Notes: generated from the letters alone by a model not told the origin. Numbered from the stretch's first letter, positions 33,972-43,358 are shown. The stretch is DNA of 64,000 nt from Natronosalvus vescus (GCF_023973145.1 NZ_CP099546.1:3100001-3164000), one strand, 5' to 3'. A program made the numbers and translations.

Positions 33972-34514
33972 GTGACTGCTCGAGCCTACGACGCTATCGT
34001 CTACGACCTCGACGGAACGCTCGTCCACCTAGACGTCGACTGGCACGTCGTCGCGGGTGACGTCCTCGAGGTGTACCTGGAGGCAGCGATCGATCCCCCG
34101 GGAAGTGACCTGTGGGAACTGCTGGGAAGCGCCGCCGAATTCGATCTCGCACCGCAGGTGGAGGCCGCGATCGCGACCCACGAACGAGAGGGGGCACGGT
34201 CGTCGACCCGACTGGCTCACGCCGACCACCTCGAGGAGGCCGCCCAGCACGTCCCCGTCGGCGTCTGTTCGCTCAACTGCGAGGACGCCTGTCGGATCGC
34301 CCTCCGGGAACACGAACTCGAGCCATCGGTCGACGCCGTCGTCGGTCGCGATACCGTCGACACTCGGAAACCCGATCCCGAACCCTTGCTCGAGACGATC
34401 GACGGACTCGACGCCACCCCGGAGACGACGCTCTTCATCGGGGACTCCTCGCGCGACGAGAAAACGGCCCAGCGAGCGGGGACGGCGTTCGAATACGTCG
34501 ACACCGGTCGGTGA
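33972..34514 (+). CDS. HAD-family phosphatase
   Basis: 180 residues from GTG 33972 (reads MTARAYDAIVYDLDGTLV). Motif I is DLDGT, motif II VCSLNCED, motif III the Lys in RKPDPEP and motif IV FIGDSSRDEKTA. It is a small alpha-helical-cap HAD enzyme similar to phosphoglycolate phosphatase. It follows the acyl-CoA dehydrogenase gene closely and could be cotranscribed. Substrate unknown. Confidence 0.87.
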   Translation: MTARAYDAIVYDLDGTLVHLDVDWHVVAGDVLEVYLEAAIDPPGSDLWELLGSAAEFDLAPQVEAAIATHEREGARSSTRLAHADHLEEAAQHVPVGVCSLNCEDACRIALREHELEPSVDAVVGRDTVDTRKPDPEPLLETIDGLDATPETTLFIGDSSRDEKTAQRAGTAFEYVDTGR

Positions 34515-34544
34515 CGGTTGGGCGGAAACGGCTACTCCTGCCTG

Positions 34545-34778
34545 TCATTCCTGCGTTCGCTTGGCGTAGGCAAACACGCTCAGCGCGGTCAGAATCCAGA
34601 TCACAGCACCAACTCGGATCGCGAACTCCGCTCGATCCCCCCACGTTGGGAGCGAGACGGTCGTCGACGCGAGCGCGACCACCGGCGCGCCGATCAGAAT
34701 CGTCGTGACGAACGTCACCTGCATCACCCAGCCGTAATCGACGCCGTCCGGATCGGAAGTTTCGACGGGTTCAGGCAC
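34545..34778 (-). CDS. Small two-helix membrane protein (DUF5822-like)
   Basis: 77 residues with two membrane helices (WVMQVTFVTTILIGAPVVALAS and FAIRVGAVIWILTALSVFAY), a basic C terminus and an acidic N terminus. Size and pattern match the DUF5822-type proteins of haloarchaea, but I rely on resemblance only. It is convergent with the HAD gene. Confidence 0.7.
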   Translation of the reverse strand: MPEPVETSDPDGVDYGWVMQVTFVTTILIGAPVVALASTTVSLPTWGDRAEFAIRVGAVIWILTALSVFAYAKRTQE

Positions 34779-34920
34779 ACTCGAGGCTCTCGAGGCAAAT
34801 GGCTTAAAGACGCCGTTCCCGCCCGATAGGTGGTGATTGGCCTGTGTGTCGACGACGGTGCCCGGCCAATGAGTTGATGACGGTGGAACCGAATAGCCAG
34901 ATAGCTACGTCTACTACACA

Positions 34921-36993
34921 ATGGCCGAGCGAGACACCCTGTACATCGTTGCCCTGCTCGTAGCGGTCGTGCTGTCTGTCGCCGTCGCCCTGTATGGGCG
35001 GTGGGGTACCCATCAGCGTGACGACCGACTGGCGACGCTACTCGCGGCCATGATGGGGGTGACTGCTTTCTGGGCGATGGGGTCGCTAATCGCCCACGTC
35101 ACCGTACACGAGACGGCGACGCTCGCTGGGTGGGGAATGTCGAATATCGCGACGATTCTGTTACCGATTGCGTGGGTTACGTTCGCACTCCAGTACGCCG
35201 GATACGGTTCCCATTTGACACCGCGAACCGTTGGAGTGCTTCTCGTTGTGCCCGTCGTTTCGTTCGTCGGAAGGATCACAAACCCCTTCCACGGCTGGTT
35301 TTACACGTCGGTGACCGTGGCTGATTCGGGAACGTACATCGAGTACACGACGGGGTCGCTCTACGCGCTCCACGTCTCCTACAGCTACCTGCTGGTGTTG
35401 CTCGGAATCGTCGTCGTCGGCCACTTCGGATACACCGCTCGGCGACTCTACCGCCGACAAGCGCTGACCATCGTTTCGGCGGTTCTAGTGCCGTTTCTCG
35501 TCAACGTCGGATACGTCAGTACGACGGGGGCAGGCCAACTCAACTGGACGCCAGTCGCCTTCACCGTAACCGGCCTGGCGATTACCGGTGCCGTCTTTCG
35601 GTATCAGTTGCTCGATATCGTCCCCATCGCCCGCGAATCTGTCGTCGAAACGATGCGCGACGGCGTCGTCGTCCTCGACGACCACGACCGACTGGTCGAC
35701 GTCAACGCCGCCGCTGAGTCGATGCTCGAGCCGCCCGGCGAATCGCTTCTCGGAGCATCGGCCGAAGCCGTGACTATCGGAACGAAGCCGATCACCGAGG
35801 TTCTCGAGACGACCGAAGCGGTCGCGATCGAACACGGCAACGGTACCCAGTATGTTACGGTACGAACGACGCCGCTTGTCGGTACTGACGGCGGGACGCT
35901 CGTCCTCTTTCAGGATGTGACCGACAGTCGGCGAACCGAACGTCGATATCGGACGTTGATCGAGAACGCGAGCGACGTCGTGACCGTCCTCGGGGCCAAC
36001 GGGACGATCCGGTATCAAAGCCCGTCGGTCAGTCGCGTTCTCGGGTACGAGCCAGCAGCGATGGTCGAGACGAACGCATTCGAGTACGTCCATCCGGCCG
36101 ACCGGGAGACGCTGGTTCCGTACTTCGAAGAAAACGTTAAAATGACTGACGAACCGAGGCGCGTCGAATTCCGCATGCAACACGTCGACGGTCACTGGCG
36201 TACGCTCGAGGCCACCGGCCGCAACATGCTCGAGGATCCCGTCGTCGACGGCGTCGTCGTTAACTCTCGAGACGTCACCGAACGTCGGCGACGCGAGCAC
36301 GAACTCGAGCGGACGAACGATCGACTCGACGAGTTTGCGAGCGTCGTCAGTCACGACCTTCGGAACCCGCTGAACGTCGCGGAAGGGTATCTTGACATCC
36401 TCGATTCGCGCGTCGATGACGATGCGATCGGGGTGATCCAGGAACAACATACCCGGATGACACAGATCATCGACGATGCGTTGACCATGGCTCGGGAAGG
36501 AGCCACCGTCGAAACAACCGAACAACTATCCCTCGAGGCAGTCGCACGAGACGCCTGGAGGAGCGTCGACACCGAGGGAGCGACACTCACGGTGCTTGGC
36601 GACCGTCCGCTCGAGGCGGATCGTGATCGACTGCTTCGGGTGTTCGAAAACTGGTATCGAAACAGCATCGAGCACGGTGCCGATCCGGATCGACCCGACG
36701 ATGGAGTCTCGATCGCCGTTGGGCCGACCGACGAGGGCTTTTTCGTCGTCGACGATGGTTCGGGAATCCCGCCAACCGAACGTGAGGCGGTGTTCGACTC
36801 GGGCTACTCGACGAACGCGGACGGAACCGGATTCGGCCTGTCGATCGTCGATCAGATCGTCACAGCCCACGGCTGGACGGTGACGCTCGAGGAGAGTCCG
36901 ATCGAGAGCTACGACGGGGCGTACTTCGAGGTGACAGTCGAGTCGACGACGCCAGTTTCGACACCATCGCTGGCAGAAAACAACGCCATTTAA
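34921..36993 (+). CDS. 7TM-sensor histidine kinase with two PAS domains
   Basis: 690 residues. An N-terminal seven-helix membrane sensor (about 1-230; histidine-kinase 7TM type) is followed by PAS-like domains at about 245-345 and 345-460 (YRTLIENASDVVTVLGANGTIRYQS). A HisKA helix carries His478 in VVSHDLRNPLNV. An HATPase domain follows with FENWYRNSIEHG (N box), VDDGSGIP and GTGFGLSIV. It is a membrane receptor kinase. No response regulator is adjacent. Its stop codon overlaps the panB TATA-like box. Confidence 0.93.
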   Translation: MAERDTLYIVALLVAVVLSVAVALYGRWGTHQRDDRLATLLAAMMGVTAFWAMGSLIAHVTVHETATLAGWGMSNIATILLPIAWVTFALQYAGYGSHLTPRTVGVLLVVPVVSFVGRITNPFHGWFYTSVTVADSGTYIEYTTGSLYALHVSYSYLLVLLGIVVVGHFGYTARRLYRRQALTIVSAVLVPFLVNVGYVSTTGAGQLNWTPVAFTVTGLAITGAVFRYQLLDIVPIARESVVETMRDGVVVLDDHDRLVDVNAAAESMLEPPGESLLGASAEAVTIGTKPITEVLETTEAVAIEHGNGTQYVTVRTTPLVGTDGGTLVLFQDVTDSRRTERRYRTLIENASDVVTVLGANGTIRYQSPSVSRVLGYEPAAMVETNAFEYVHPADRETLVPYFEENVKMTDEPRRVEFRMQHVDGHWRTLEATGRNMLEDPVVDGVVVNSRDVTERRRREHELERTNDRLDEFASVVSHDLRNPLNVAEGYLDILDSRVDDDAIGVIQEQHTRMTQIIDDALTMAREGATVETTEQLSLEAVARDAWRSVDTEGATLTVLGDRPLEADRDRLLRVFENWYRNSIEHGADPDRPDDGVSIAVGPTDEGFFVVDDGSGIPPTEREAVFDSGYSTNADGTGFGLSIVDQIVTAHGWTVTLEESPIESYDGAYFEVTVESTTPVSTPSLAENNAI

Positions 36994-36994
36994 T
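36988..36994 (+). promoter_or_regulatory. TATA-like box of panB
   Basis: ATTTAAT lies 23-29 bases upstream of ATG 37017 and contains the stop codon of the preceding kinase gene. Confidence 0.45.
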
Positions 36995-37016
36995 CGCTCG
37001 CACCCGACTAGCCGGT

Positions 37017-37829
37017 ATGCCCACCGTTCGTGACGTCCGTGACAACACGGGAGACGAACCGATCACGATGCTCACTGCCTACGACGCTCCGACGGCCGCG
37101 ATCGTCGACCAGGCAGGCGTCGACGTTATCCTCGTCGGCGATAGCGTCGGGAACACGACACTCGGCTACGAGACGACGCTGCCGGTCACCGTCGAGGACA
37201 CCCTCAGACACGTCGGTGCCGTCGTCCGGGCCACCGAGGACGCCCTCGTCGTCGCCGACATGCCCTTTCTCTCCTTCGGCGTCGACGACGCGGAGAGCCT
37301 CGAGAACGCCGGACGCATGCTCAAGGAGGCGGGGGCGACAGCCGTCAAACTCGAATCCGGGCCACACACGATCGAGTTGACCGAGAAGATGGTACAGCTC
37401 GGGATTCCCGTGATGGCTCACCTGGGATTGACGCCCCAGCACGTCAACCAATACGGCGGGTTCCCGCGGCAGGGAACCGACGAGGAATCGGCCCGGCGAA
37501 TTCTCGAGTTGGCGGAGGCACACGCCGACGCCGGCGCATTTGCACTGATTCTCGAGCATGTCCCCTCGAACGTCGCGGCGCAAGTGACCGACGCAATCGA
37601 CATTCCGACGATCGGCATCGGCGCGGGGCCGTCGTGTGACGGCCAGGTGCTGGTCTTTCACGACGTCGTGGGCCTCAGCGAGTGGAGTCCCTCTTTCTCG
37701 AAGCAGTTCGGCGACGTCAAAGCGGCGATGAAATCGGCCGTCGACGAGTACGTCAATTCCGTCGAGGACGGAACCTTCCCGGGTGACGAACACAGCTACG
37801 AACAGTCGGATCTCGATCGGATCTACTGA
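37017..37829 (+). CDS. panB: 3-methyl-2-oxobutanoate hydroxymethyltransferase
   Basis: 270 residues, full length. PanB transfers a hydroxymethyl group from methylenetetrahydrofolate to 2-oxoisovalerate to give ketopantoate, the first committed step to pantothenate and CoA. The metal and substrate motifs are ILVGDSVGNTTLGYETTLPVTVED, VVADMPFLSFG, AVKLESG, VMAHLGLTPQHVNQYGG and TIGIGAGPSCDGQVLVFHDVVG. In archaea CoA is made from ketopantoate by PoK and PPS. The other CoA genes are not in this window. Own leaderless promoter. Confidence 0.96.
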   Translation: MPTVRDVRDNTGDEPITMLTAYDAPTAAIVDQAGVDVILVGDSVGNTTLGYETTLPVTVEDTLRHVGAVVRATEDALVVADMPFLSFGVDDAESLENAGRMLKEAGATAVKLESGPHTIELTEKMVQLGIPVMAHLGLTPQHVNQYGGFPRQGTDEESARRILELAEAHADAGAFALILEHVPSNVAAQVTDAIDIPTIGIGAGPSCDGQVLVFHDVVGLSEWSPSFSKQFGDVKAAMKSAVDEYVNSVEDGTFPGDEHSYEQSDLDRIY

Positions 37830-37915
37830 CGAGTGAGTCAGTAGCGAGAACGTGTCACTGAATCCATCAATCAGAATAACCGATGTTTTTGGCAATTCGG
37901 TGAGTCGGAATCCGT

Positions 37916-38284
37916 ATGGGATATCACGTTATCGATCCCTCGAGTCTCGAGCCCATCGGCTGGGAGGGACGCAAACTGCGTTCGATCAGCGAGGCCGCCG
38001 GCTTCGAGAAGGTGGGCCTAAACCACTTTCTCGCCGAGCCAGGTGAACAGCTTCCACTCGAGTACCACCAGCACGATACCCAGGAGGAGGCCTTCTTCGT
38101 CAGTCGTGGGACGATTCACGTCGAAACGCCCGACGAGGAGTTCGTCGTCGGTGACGGGGAGTTTTTCACCGTCAACCCCGGGAATCCACACCGCGCGTTC
38201 GTTCCTGACGCCGCCTCGGAACCAGCGGCTATAGTCGCAATCGGTGCGCCTCGAGTGAGCGACGCCGAGAAATACGACCCCTGA
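37916..38284 (+). CDS. Small cupin protein
   Basis: 122 residues, one cupin barrel: motif 1 LPLEYHQHDTQEEAFFVSRGTIHVETPDEE (His-x-His, Glu) and motif 2 EFFTVNPGNPHRAFV with the second His. The metal site is complete; typical of stand-alone cupins that bind metal and a small ligand. The neighbours give no substrate clue. Confidence 0.87.
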   Translation: MGYHVIDPSSLEPIGWEGRKLRSISEAAGFEKVGLNHFLAEPGEQLPLEYHQHDTQEEAFFVSRGTIHVETPDEEFVVGDGEFFTVNPGNPHRAFVPDAASEPAAIVAIGAPRVSDAEKYDP

Positions 38285-38363
38285 CCGTATGTTACAGCAT
38301 CGTGGGTGCTGATCGTACGCCCCATTGCCTCCACTGACCACAATTCACCACACCCTCTGACCC

Positions 38364-39161
38364 TCAGTCACCGATCGTTGCGTCGAGAAACGACACCAGC
38401 GCCTCGTTGAACGCACTCGGCTGCTCGAGCATCGCGAGGTGAGCAGCGTCCGGGATTTCGGCGAGTTCTCCGTTCGGTATCTCGTCGGCCAGGAACTCGT
38501 GGAACCGGGGCGGCATGAGTTGGTCGTGCTCACCGTACACCGCAAGGACGGGGACGTCGATCGCGTCCAGTCGATCCCGGACATCGAACTGGTGGCAGGT
38601 GAGGAAATCCCGCTGTATTACGTCCTGCCCACACTCACGCATCGTCTCGAGAGACTTCGAGCGGAGGCGCGGATCAGGGTCGTGAAAGAATCGATTGGGT
38701 TCGTGCAAGAACTCGAGTGCCCGCTCGAAGTCGTTTTCGAGCCACCAGCGAAGATCCTCGAGCACGCCCAATCGAGCACCGGTACCGGTGAGCACGGCGG
38801 CGTCGAGGTTCGCCTCGTCGGCGCGCTCGATGAGAATGTGCATGGTGATGGCCCCACCAAGCGAGTTTCCGACGAGGACTCGTGCGTCGGTGTCTTCGAG
38901 GACGGCAATCACGTCGTCGGCGTAGGCTGACAGTGTCGTATAGCCGGGGTTGGCGTCGACGTCGTCCGACTCGCCGTGGCCACTCAGGTCGACAGCAACG
39001 ACCGGATACCGGTCGGCGATCCGATGCTGTGATTTCCAGACATTGCTCGATCCCCCGCTTCCGTGGACGAAACAGATCGGCTCCCCCGTGGCGCCACGGT
39101 CGGCGAGATCGTACGCGGTCTCGCGACCGTGGTGAGTGACCGTGTACATAGTGGTACTCAC
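38364..39161 (-). CDS. Alpha/beta-hydrolase
   Basis: 265 residues. The fold motifs are CFVHGSGGSSNVW, the nucleophile elbow VGNSLGGAI (Ser), VLAVYGEHDQLMP (Asp) and IPDAAHLAMLEQP (catalytic His). The nucleophile motif G-N-S-L-G-G is that of the haloperoxidase/peptidase-like group. It is convergent with the cupin gene. A start four codons later (MYTVTHHG) is possible. Substrate unknown. Confidence 0.9.
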   Translation of the reverse strand: MSTTMYTVTHHGRETAYDLADRGATGEPICFVHGSGGSSNVWKSQHRIADRYPVVAVDLSGHGESDDVDANPGYTTLSAYADDVIAVLEDTDARVLVGNSLGGAITMHILIERADEANLDAAVLTGTGARLGVLEDLRWWLENDFERALEFLHEPNRFFHDPDPRLRSKSLETMRECGQDVIQRDFLTCHQFDVRDRLDAIDVPVLAVYGEHDQLMPPRFHEFLADEIPNGELAEIPDAAHLAMLEQPSAFNEALVSFLDATIGD

Positions 39162-39267
39162 GGGGGGTGGCCTGATAAGTGTCTGTTAGACCGGTCGTGC
39201 CCGTTTCAGGTGCTCCCTCGGCTGGCAGAACCCACCACGACGTGGAAGCGCTCACGTCGAAACGGAC

Positions 39268-41595
39268 TCACTCCTCGAGAAATCGGTCGCGAATCGCTCG
39301 AGCCGCGTCCGTGCCGTAGTGGTCGACCAGCCCCACCAGGGCATCGCCGAACGCCCGTCGGCACTGCCTCGTGGATGGGTACTCGAGTTCGTCGGCGACG
39401 GTCTCCCAGGAGTGACCCTGCAGCACGCGCCGCACGAACAGGCGCTCCTCCCGCGGGGAGAGTACACCACTGGTTTCGGCCGGTCGTTCGATAAGGAACC
39501 GCGTGATCAGCCGTCTGAACGGTTCGGGATCGACAGCAAACCTGGCCGGGCCGTACGCCGCCCCCGCTACCACGTGCCAGTCATGGTTCGAGGTCGCGAG
39601 CGAGGGGGCGTGGGCAGGGTCGATCGAATCGGTGACCGCACGAACTACGTCGGGGTCGAGGTTGCAAAGGGTATCGGACAGCATCGCGGGAAGCCGACTG
39701 GCGAACCAGGAACCGTGGCCCTCGAGCAGTTGCTCGCCGCCGTCGCTCGTCGGCCGCAGCATAATCGCGGAGTGTTCGCCGCTGGTGGCGTTTCGGGTCG
39801 TCGAGAGGTGCACCGTCCGATAGCCGTTGTTCTGCCAGAACGAGACGAGCGGAGCCGTCGCGCCGAACCCGGTGCCGAGCCAGTCGACCGTACTCGCGTA
39901 GTCGGCCTCGAGGCACTCGAGCAGGTGTGAGCCCAGCCCTCGCGAGCGAACGGCATGGTGGGTGGCGATCCGGACGACCCGAATTCCCGAGAGCCCACCC
40001 GCTTCTTCGTCGCGCAGATGGGTCGTGAGGATGTCTGGGATCATGTTCCCCCTCACGCGAGCCCCCTCGTACATCCGTCGACGGATGTCTACGTCGAGTC
40101 CGCCTTCGCGGGCCAGCAACCCGACGGTGACGACGTGCCCGTCGTGGAACAGGCTGCAGACCTCGAGGTTTGGGGCGTCGAGCAATCTGGCTAGATCGTT
40201 CGGTTCGGTTCGGTAGTGTGCGAGCACGAGCAGCCCGAACACCTCCCGCAGGAGGGACTCGTCCTCGAAGAGGGTATCGGCGTCGAGTCGGCGGAAGGTT
40301 ACCGTCTCCGGCGTCGCGTTCTCGACGAGCGATGCGACCGGCGGCCGGGCGTCGAGCAAGAGGGCACGAAACGACCAAACCTCGAGCGGGTCGCCGCCCG
40401 CGTAGCGGATTGGGTCGTACAGAGTATTCGTCGTCACGTCGTGATCGCTCGCCTCGAGTCGGTCGCGAAACCGAACCGAAAAGCCCCGGCCGGCACCTTC
40501 GTAGCCGTGGATTGTCGTCGCGAACGCGATTCGGTCGGCCGTGAGCAGCGACTGGAGGACGCCGACCGAGAGCGCTGCGGCCTCGTCGACGAGGACGACG
40601 TCGGCCTCCCTCTCGCCGGTGACGGCCTCGAGCGGTGGAACGTACTCGACGACGCCGCCGGTGCTCGAGACGAGTCGCCGACGTTCGCCGTTACCTCCAC
40701 CAGACTTGTCGTCGTCACCCTCCAGCACTGTGTCCAGTGTCGCGAGGAGCTCGCGGGCGCGGGCGAACACGTCTCCGACGTTCTCGGAAGCGGGTGCCGT
40801 AACCAGAACGCGCCCGCCTGCGGCGGCGAAACACCCGGCCGCCAGTCCAATCGCGCTCGATTTACCCCGGCCACGATCGGCCTCGAGCACGACGGCCTGG
40901 TGTCGATCGTGAAGCCGTTCCAGTACTTCGAGAGCGTCGCGCTGGTCGTCGGTGTAACAGGTGTCGTAGGCAGCGGTCGGAAACCGCCTCTGCTCCAATT
41001 GGGGCATCTCGTCGTCTCTGCTCGAGTCCCCCTTCGACGCCCGTCCTCCGGCAGGACGACCAACCAGCCGTGGTGCCCGCTCGATCAGTCCCTCCGACTC
41101 GAGCGTCCGTGTGTCCACGTCGACGATAGCGATACCCCGGTGTGCCTCGAGCGTCTCGAGGAGGCGCTGTCTGAATCGTCCGGTGACGTCCTCGAGTTCG
41201 AAAGGGGGAACGGCAAGAGATCGCTCGAACGCCCCACGCTCGCTCGCCCAGGTCGAACCTGATGGGAGCAGGAGAACGAAGAGCCCTCCGCCGTCGACCG
41301 TCCCCACGACCCGACCAATCGCGTTTGGTTCCAGGGTTTCGTGGCCGTCGACGATGACGACCTCTCGCGTCGTCCCGAGCAGGTCGCCGGTCTGACGCTG
41401 CGAGTGTTGCTCACAGCGCAATCGATCTTCGGGGCCGACCAGCGCCGTTCGCGTGATGGGTACCTCGAGCATCTCGAGGATGGCTTGCAGGTCGGCATAC
41501 CCACGCTCGCGGTCGCCACAAAGTACGAGACCCCGGCGTTCGTTCTCCGCCAGCGCTTCCGTGCGGAGGGCCCGTGCGTACGCGGCGATGTCCAT
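39268..41595 (-). CDS. tmcA: tRNA(Met) cytidine acetyltransferase
   Basis: 775 residues, full length. TmcA makes N4-acetylcytidine in tRNA. Domains in order are an N-terminal DUF1726 region (about 1-200), an ATP/GTP-dependent helicase-like module with Walker A (DRGRGKSSAIG, about 238-248) and a DEAA Walker B, a GNAT acetyltransferase domain (IRVVRIATHHAVRSRGLGSHLLECL binds acetyl-CoA), and a C-terminal tRNA-binding helical tail. In archaea it also modifies rRNA and mRNA widely. It is divergent from the rpl7ae operon. Confidence 0.95.
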   Translation of the reverse strand: MDIAAYARALRTEALAENERRGLVLCGDRERGYADLQAILEMLEVPITRTALVGPEDRLRCEQHSQRQTGDLLGTTREVVIVDGHETLEPNAIGRVVGTVDGGGLFVLLLPSGSTWASERGAFERSLAVPPFELEDVTGRFRQRLLETLEAHRGIAIVDVDTRTLESEGLIERAPRLVGRPAGGRASKGDSSRDDEMPQLEQRRFPTAAYDTCYTDDQRDALEVLERLHDRHQAVVLEADRGRGKSSAIGLAAGCFAAAGGRVLVTAPASENVGDVFARARELLATLDTVLEGDDDKSGGGNGERRRLVSSTGGVVEYVPPLEAVTGEREADVVLVDEAAALSVGVLQSLLTADRIAFATTIHGYEGAGRGFSVRFRDRLEASDHDVTTNTLYDPIRYAGGDPLEVWSFRALLLDARPPVASLVENATPETVTFRRLDADTLFEDESLLREVFGLLVLAHYRTEPNDLARLLDAPNLEVCSLFHDGHVVTVGLLAREGGLDVDIRRRMYEGARVRGNMIPDILTTHLRDEEAGGLSGIRVVRIATHHAVRSRGLGSHLLECLEADYASTVDWLGTGFGATAPLVSFWQNNGYRTVHLSTTRNATSGEHSAIMLRPTSDGGEQLLEGHGSWFASRLPAMLSDTLCNLDPDVVRAVTDSIDPAHAPSLATSNHDWHVVAGAAYGPARFAVDPEPFRRLITRFLIERPAETSGVLSPREERLFVRRVLQGHSWETVADELEYPSTRQCRRAFGDALVGLVDHYGTDAARAIRDRFLEE

Positions 41596-41713
41596 ACGTC
41601 CTCTCGGAACAGCGCCAGTAAGATACTGTCGCCTCTGAGGGTGATCGTCGTGGTTCGTCCCCGATTCCGTCTACCCGTGCAATGGTTTCCCACGGGCCCG
41701 TTCGTTTGAACAC

Positions 41714-41721
41714 GCTTTTAA
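41714..41721 (+). promoter_or_regulatory. TATA-like box of the rpl7ae operon
   Basis: CTTTTAAG, with a predicted transcription start about 25 bases downstream, near 41745. Unlike most promoters here, it leaves a leader of about 125 bases. Confidence 0.5.
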
Positions 41722-41744
41722 GGGGGGCAACATTACTGAGGAAT

Positions 41745-41868
41745 ACACCCTACGTGGGGTTGATGATACTCCTAGCCTCACAGGACTTTCGCCGGGTTCG
41801 ACCCGGCCCGGGCCCAGCCCCGGATGGCAGGGGAGTGCGAGCCCGCACGTAGGAGAGGTGAACAACCA
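41745..41868 (+). ncRNA. Structured 5' leader of rpl7ae with a candidate kink-turn
   Basis: Between the predicted start and ATG 41869 the RNA folds well. CCTACGT (41749-41755) pairs with ACGTAGG (41847-41853), extended by GGGG to CCC with a bulge. ACTCC (41768-41772) pairs with GGAGT (41832-41836), and GCCGGGT with ACCCGGC makes an apical hairpin (41791-41807). The internal loop sets TGATGA (41761-41766) against GCGAG (41837-41841), which fits tandem sheared G-A pairs of a kink-turn, the RNA motif bound by L7Ae. The closing stem ends just before the ribosome-binding region (AGGAGAGGTG), so binding could repress translation. Autoregulation is inferred. Confidence 0.6.
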
Positions 41869-42231
41869 ATGGCAGTCTACGTAACCACAGACATCCCAGC
41901 CGACCTCGCCGACGACGCCCTCGAGGCGCTCGAGGTCGCCCGAGACACAGGTAGTGTAAAGAAAGGAACGAACGAAACGACCAAAGCCATCGAGCGCGGC
42001 AACGCCGAACTCGTCTACGTCGCCGAGGACGTCAGCCCGGAGGAGATCGTGATGCACCTCCCCGAACTCGCCGACGAGAAAGGCATCCCAGTGGTCTTCG
42101 TCGAGACCCAGGACGACGTCGGCCACGCTGCTGGCCTCGAGGTCGGCAGTGCCGCCGCGGCGATCGTCGACGCCGGAGAGGCGGCGAGCGACGTCGAGGA
42201 CATCGCCGGCAAGGTCGAGGATCTCGACTGA
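41869..42231 (+). CDS. rpl7ae: Ribosomal protein L7Ae
   Basis: 120 residues, full length. L7Ae binds kink-turns in 23S rRNA, in C/D and H/ACA guide RNAs and in RNase P RNA. The RNA-binding motif is [27 protein letters not shown] and the C-terminal strand region [19 protein letters not shown]. It heads the operon rpl7ae-rps28e-rpl24e-ndk with very short gaps. The leader before it probably controls translation. Confidence 0.96.
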   Translation: MAVYVTTDIPADLADDALEALEVARDTGSVKKGTNETTKAIERGNAELVYVAEDVSPEEIVMHLPELADEKGIPVVFVETQDDVGHAAGLEVGSAAAAIVDAGEAASDVEDIAGKVEDLD

Positions 42232-42242
42232 GGTGATTATTC

Positions 42243-42467
42243 ATGAGCGCTGAAGACGGAGAAAGCAGTTCAACGCCCGCCGAGGTCATCGAGATCGTCG
42301 GCAAGACCGGTATGCACGGTGAAGCCATGCAGGTCAAGTGCCGGATCAAGGAGGGCGAGAACCAGGGACGCATCATCACCCGAAACTGCCTCGGGCCGGT
42401 TCGCGAGGGGGACATCCTCCAGCTGCGCGAGACCGCCCGCGAGGCCGACTCCATCGGAGGACAGTAA
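42243..42467 (+). CDS. rps28e: Ribosomal protein S28e
   Basis: 74 residues, usual length, with an OB-like beta barrel: [27 protein letters not shown] and [25 protein letters not shown] component of the small ribosomal subunit in archaea and eukaryotes. It lies 11 bases after rpl7ae and one base before rpl24e. Confidence 0.96.
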   Translation: MSAEDGESSSTPAEVIEIVGKTGMHGEAMQVKCRIKEGENQGRIITRNCLGPVREGDILQLRETAREADSIGGQ

Positions 42468-42468
42468 G

Positions 42469-42897
42469 ATGGTCGAGAAGCGAACCTGCGATTACACGGG
42501 CGAAGACATCGAGCCCGGAACGGGCATCATGTACGTCCGAAACGACGGTACCGTGCTCCACTTCGTGGACTCGAAGGCGGAGAAGAACTACAAACTCGGC
42601 CGCGAACCACGTGACCTCGAGTGGACGGCCGAGGGTCGTCGCGGCAAAGGCCCCGTCCAGGACGCACCCGAGGTCGACGAGGAGCCAGAACCGGAATCGG
42701 CATCTGAATCGGAAGCCGAAGCCGAAGAAGATATCGAAGACGTCGAAGCAGACCTCGAGGACGAGGACGAAGCTGACGATGACGAGGCTGGAGCCGAGGA
42801 CGAAGACGCCGAAGCAACCGAAGACGACGAAGCGGCTGCGGAAGCCGACGACGCGGACGCTGACGAGGTCGACGACGAGAGCGAGGAGACAGCATGA
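42469..42897 (+). CDS. rpl24e: Ribosomal protein L24e with a long acidic extension
   Basis: 142 residues, whereas the archaeal protein is usually 55-70. The first 65 residues are L24e: [48 protein letters not shown]. Only one of the four zinc-binding cysteines remains, as usual in haloarchaea. The rest, about 75 residues, is an acidic low-complexity tail of E, D, A and S. The stop overlaps the ndk start as ATGA, so the tail is real in this assembly and not a missed stop. Confidence 0.93.
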   Translation: MVEKRTCDYTGEDIEPGTGIMYVRNDGTVLHFVDSKAEKNYKLGREPRDLEWTAEGRRGKGPVQDAPEVDEEPEPESASESEAEAEEDIEDVEADLEDEDEADDDEAGAEDEDAEATEDDEAAAEADDADADEVDDESEETA

Positions 42898-43358
42898 GCG
42901 ACCACGAGCGAACCTTCGTGATGGTCAAACCCGACGCCTTCGCTCGCGGACTCGTGGGCGAGGTCGTCTCCCGACTCGAGGAGCGCGGCCTCAAACTCGT
43001 CGGCATCAAAGTGATCAACATGCCCGAATCACGGGCCAAAGAGCACTACGCCGAACACGAGGACAAACCGTTCTTCGACGGCCTGATCGACTTCATTACC
43101 AGCGGCCCGGTCGTCCCGATGGTCTGGGAGGGTCAGGACGCGACGCGTCAGGTTCGCCAGATGATCGGCGAGACCGACCCGCTCGAGGCCGCCCCTGGTA
43201 CGATCCGGGGCGACTACGCACTCGACCTCGGTCGCAACGTCGTCCACGCGGCAGACCACGAGGACGAGGGCGCGAACAAGCGCGAGATTGCGATCCACTT
43301 CGACGAGGACGAGCTCATCGACTACGACCAGCACGACGCTGGCTGGCTGTACGAGTAA
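42894..43358 (+). CDS. ndk: Nucleoside diphosphate kinase
   Basis: 154 residues, full length. Ndk transfers the gamma-phosphate from ATP to NDPs through a phosphohistidine, in [22 protein letters not shown]. The His sits in the N-x-V-H-x-(A/S)-D motif. Nucleotide-binding residues are in [13 protein letters not shown] and [11 protein letters not shown]. It ends the ribosomal operon, with coupled translation from rpl24e. T-rich sequence at about 43400 may terminate the transcript. Confidence 0.96.
   Translation: MSDHERTFVMVKPDAFARGLVGEVVSRLEERGLKLVGIKVINMPESRAKEHYAEHEDKPFFDGLIDFITSGPVVPMVWEGQDATRQVRQMIGETDPLEAAPGTIRGDYALDLGRNVVHAADHEDEGANKREIAIHFDEDELIDYDQHDAGWLYE

Noticed and set aside
35485-36525. 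Minus-strand frame over the 7TM histidine kinase
   Set aside because: The plus-strand kinase motifs explain the sequence.
40216-41262. Long open frame antisense to tmcA
   Set aside because: GC-rich haloarchaeal genes leave long antisense frames; this one is Arg/Glu/His-rich with no domain, and the TmcA reading is certain.
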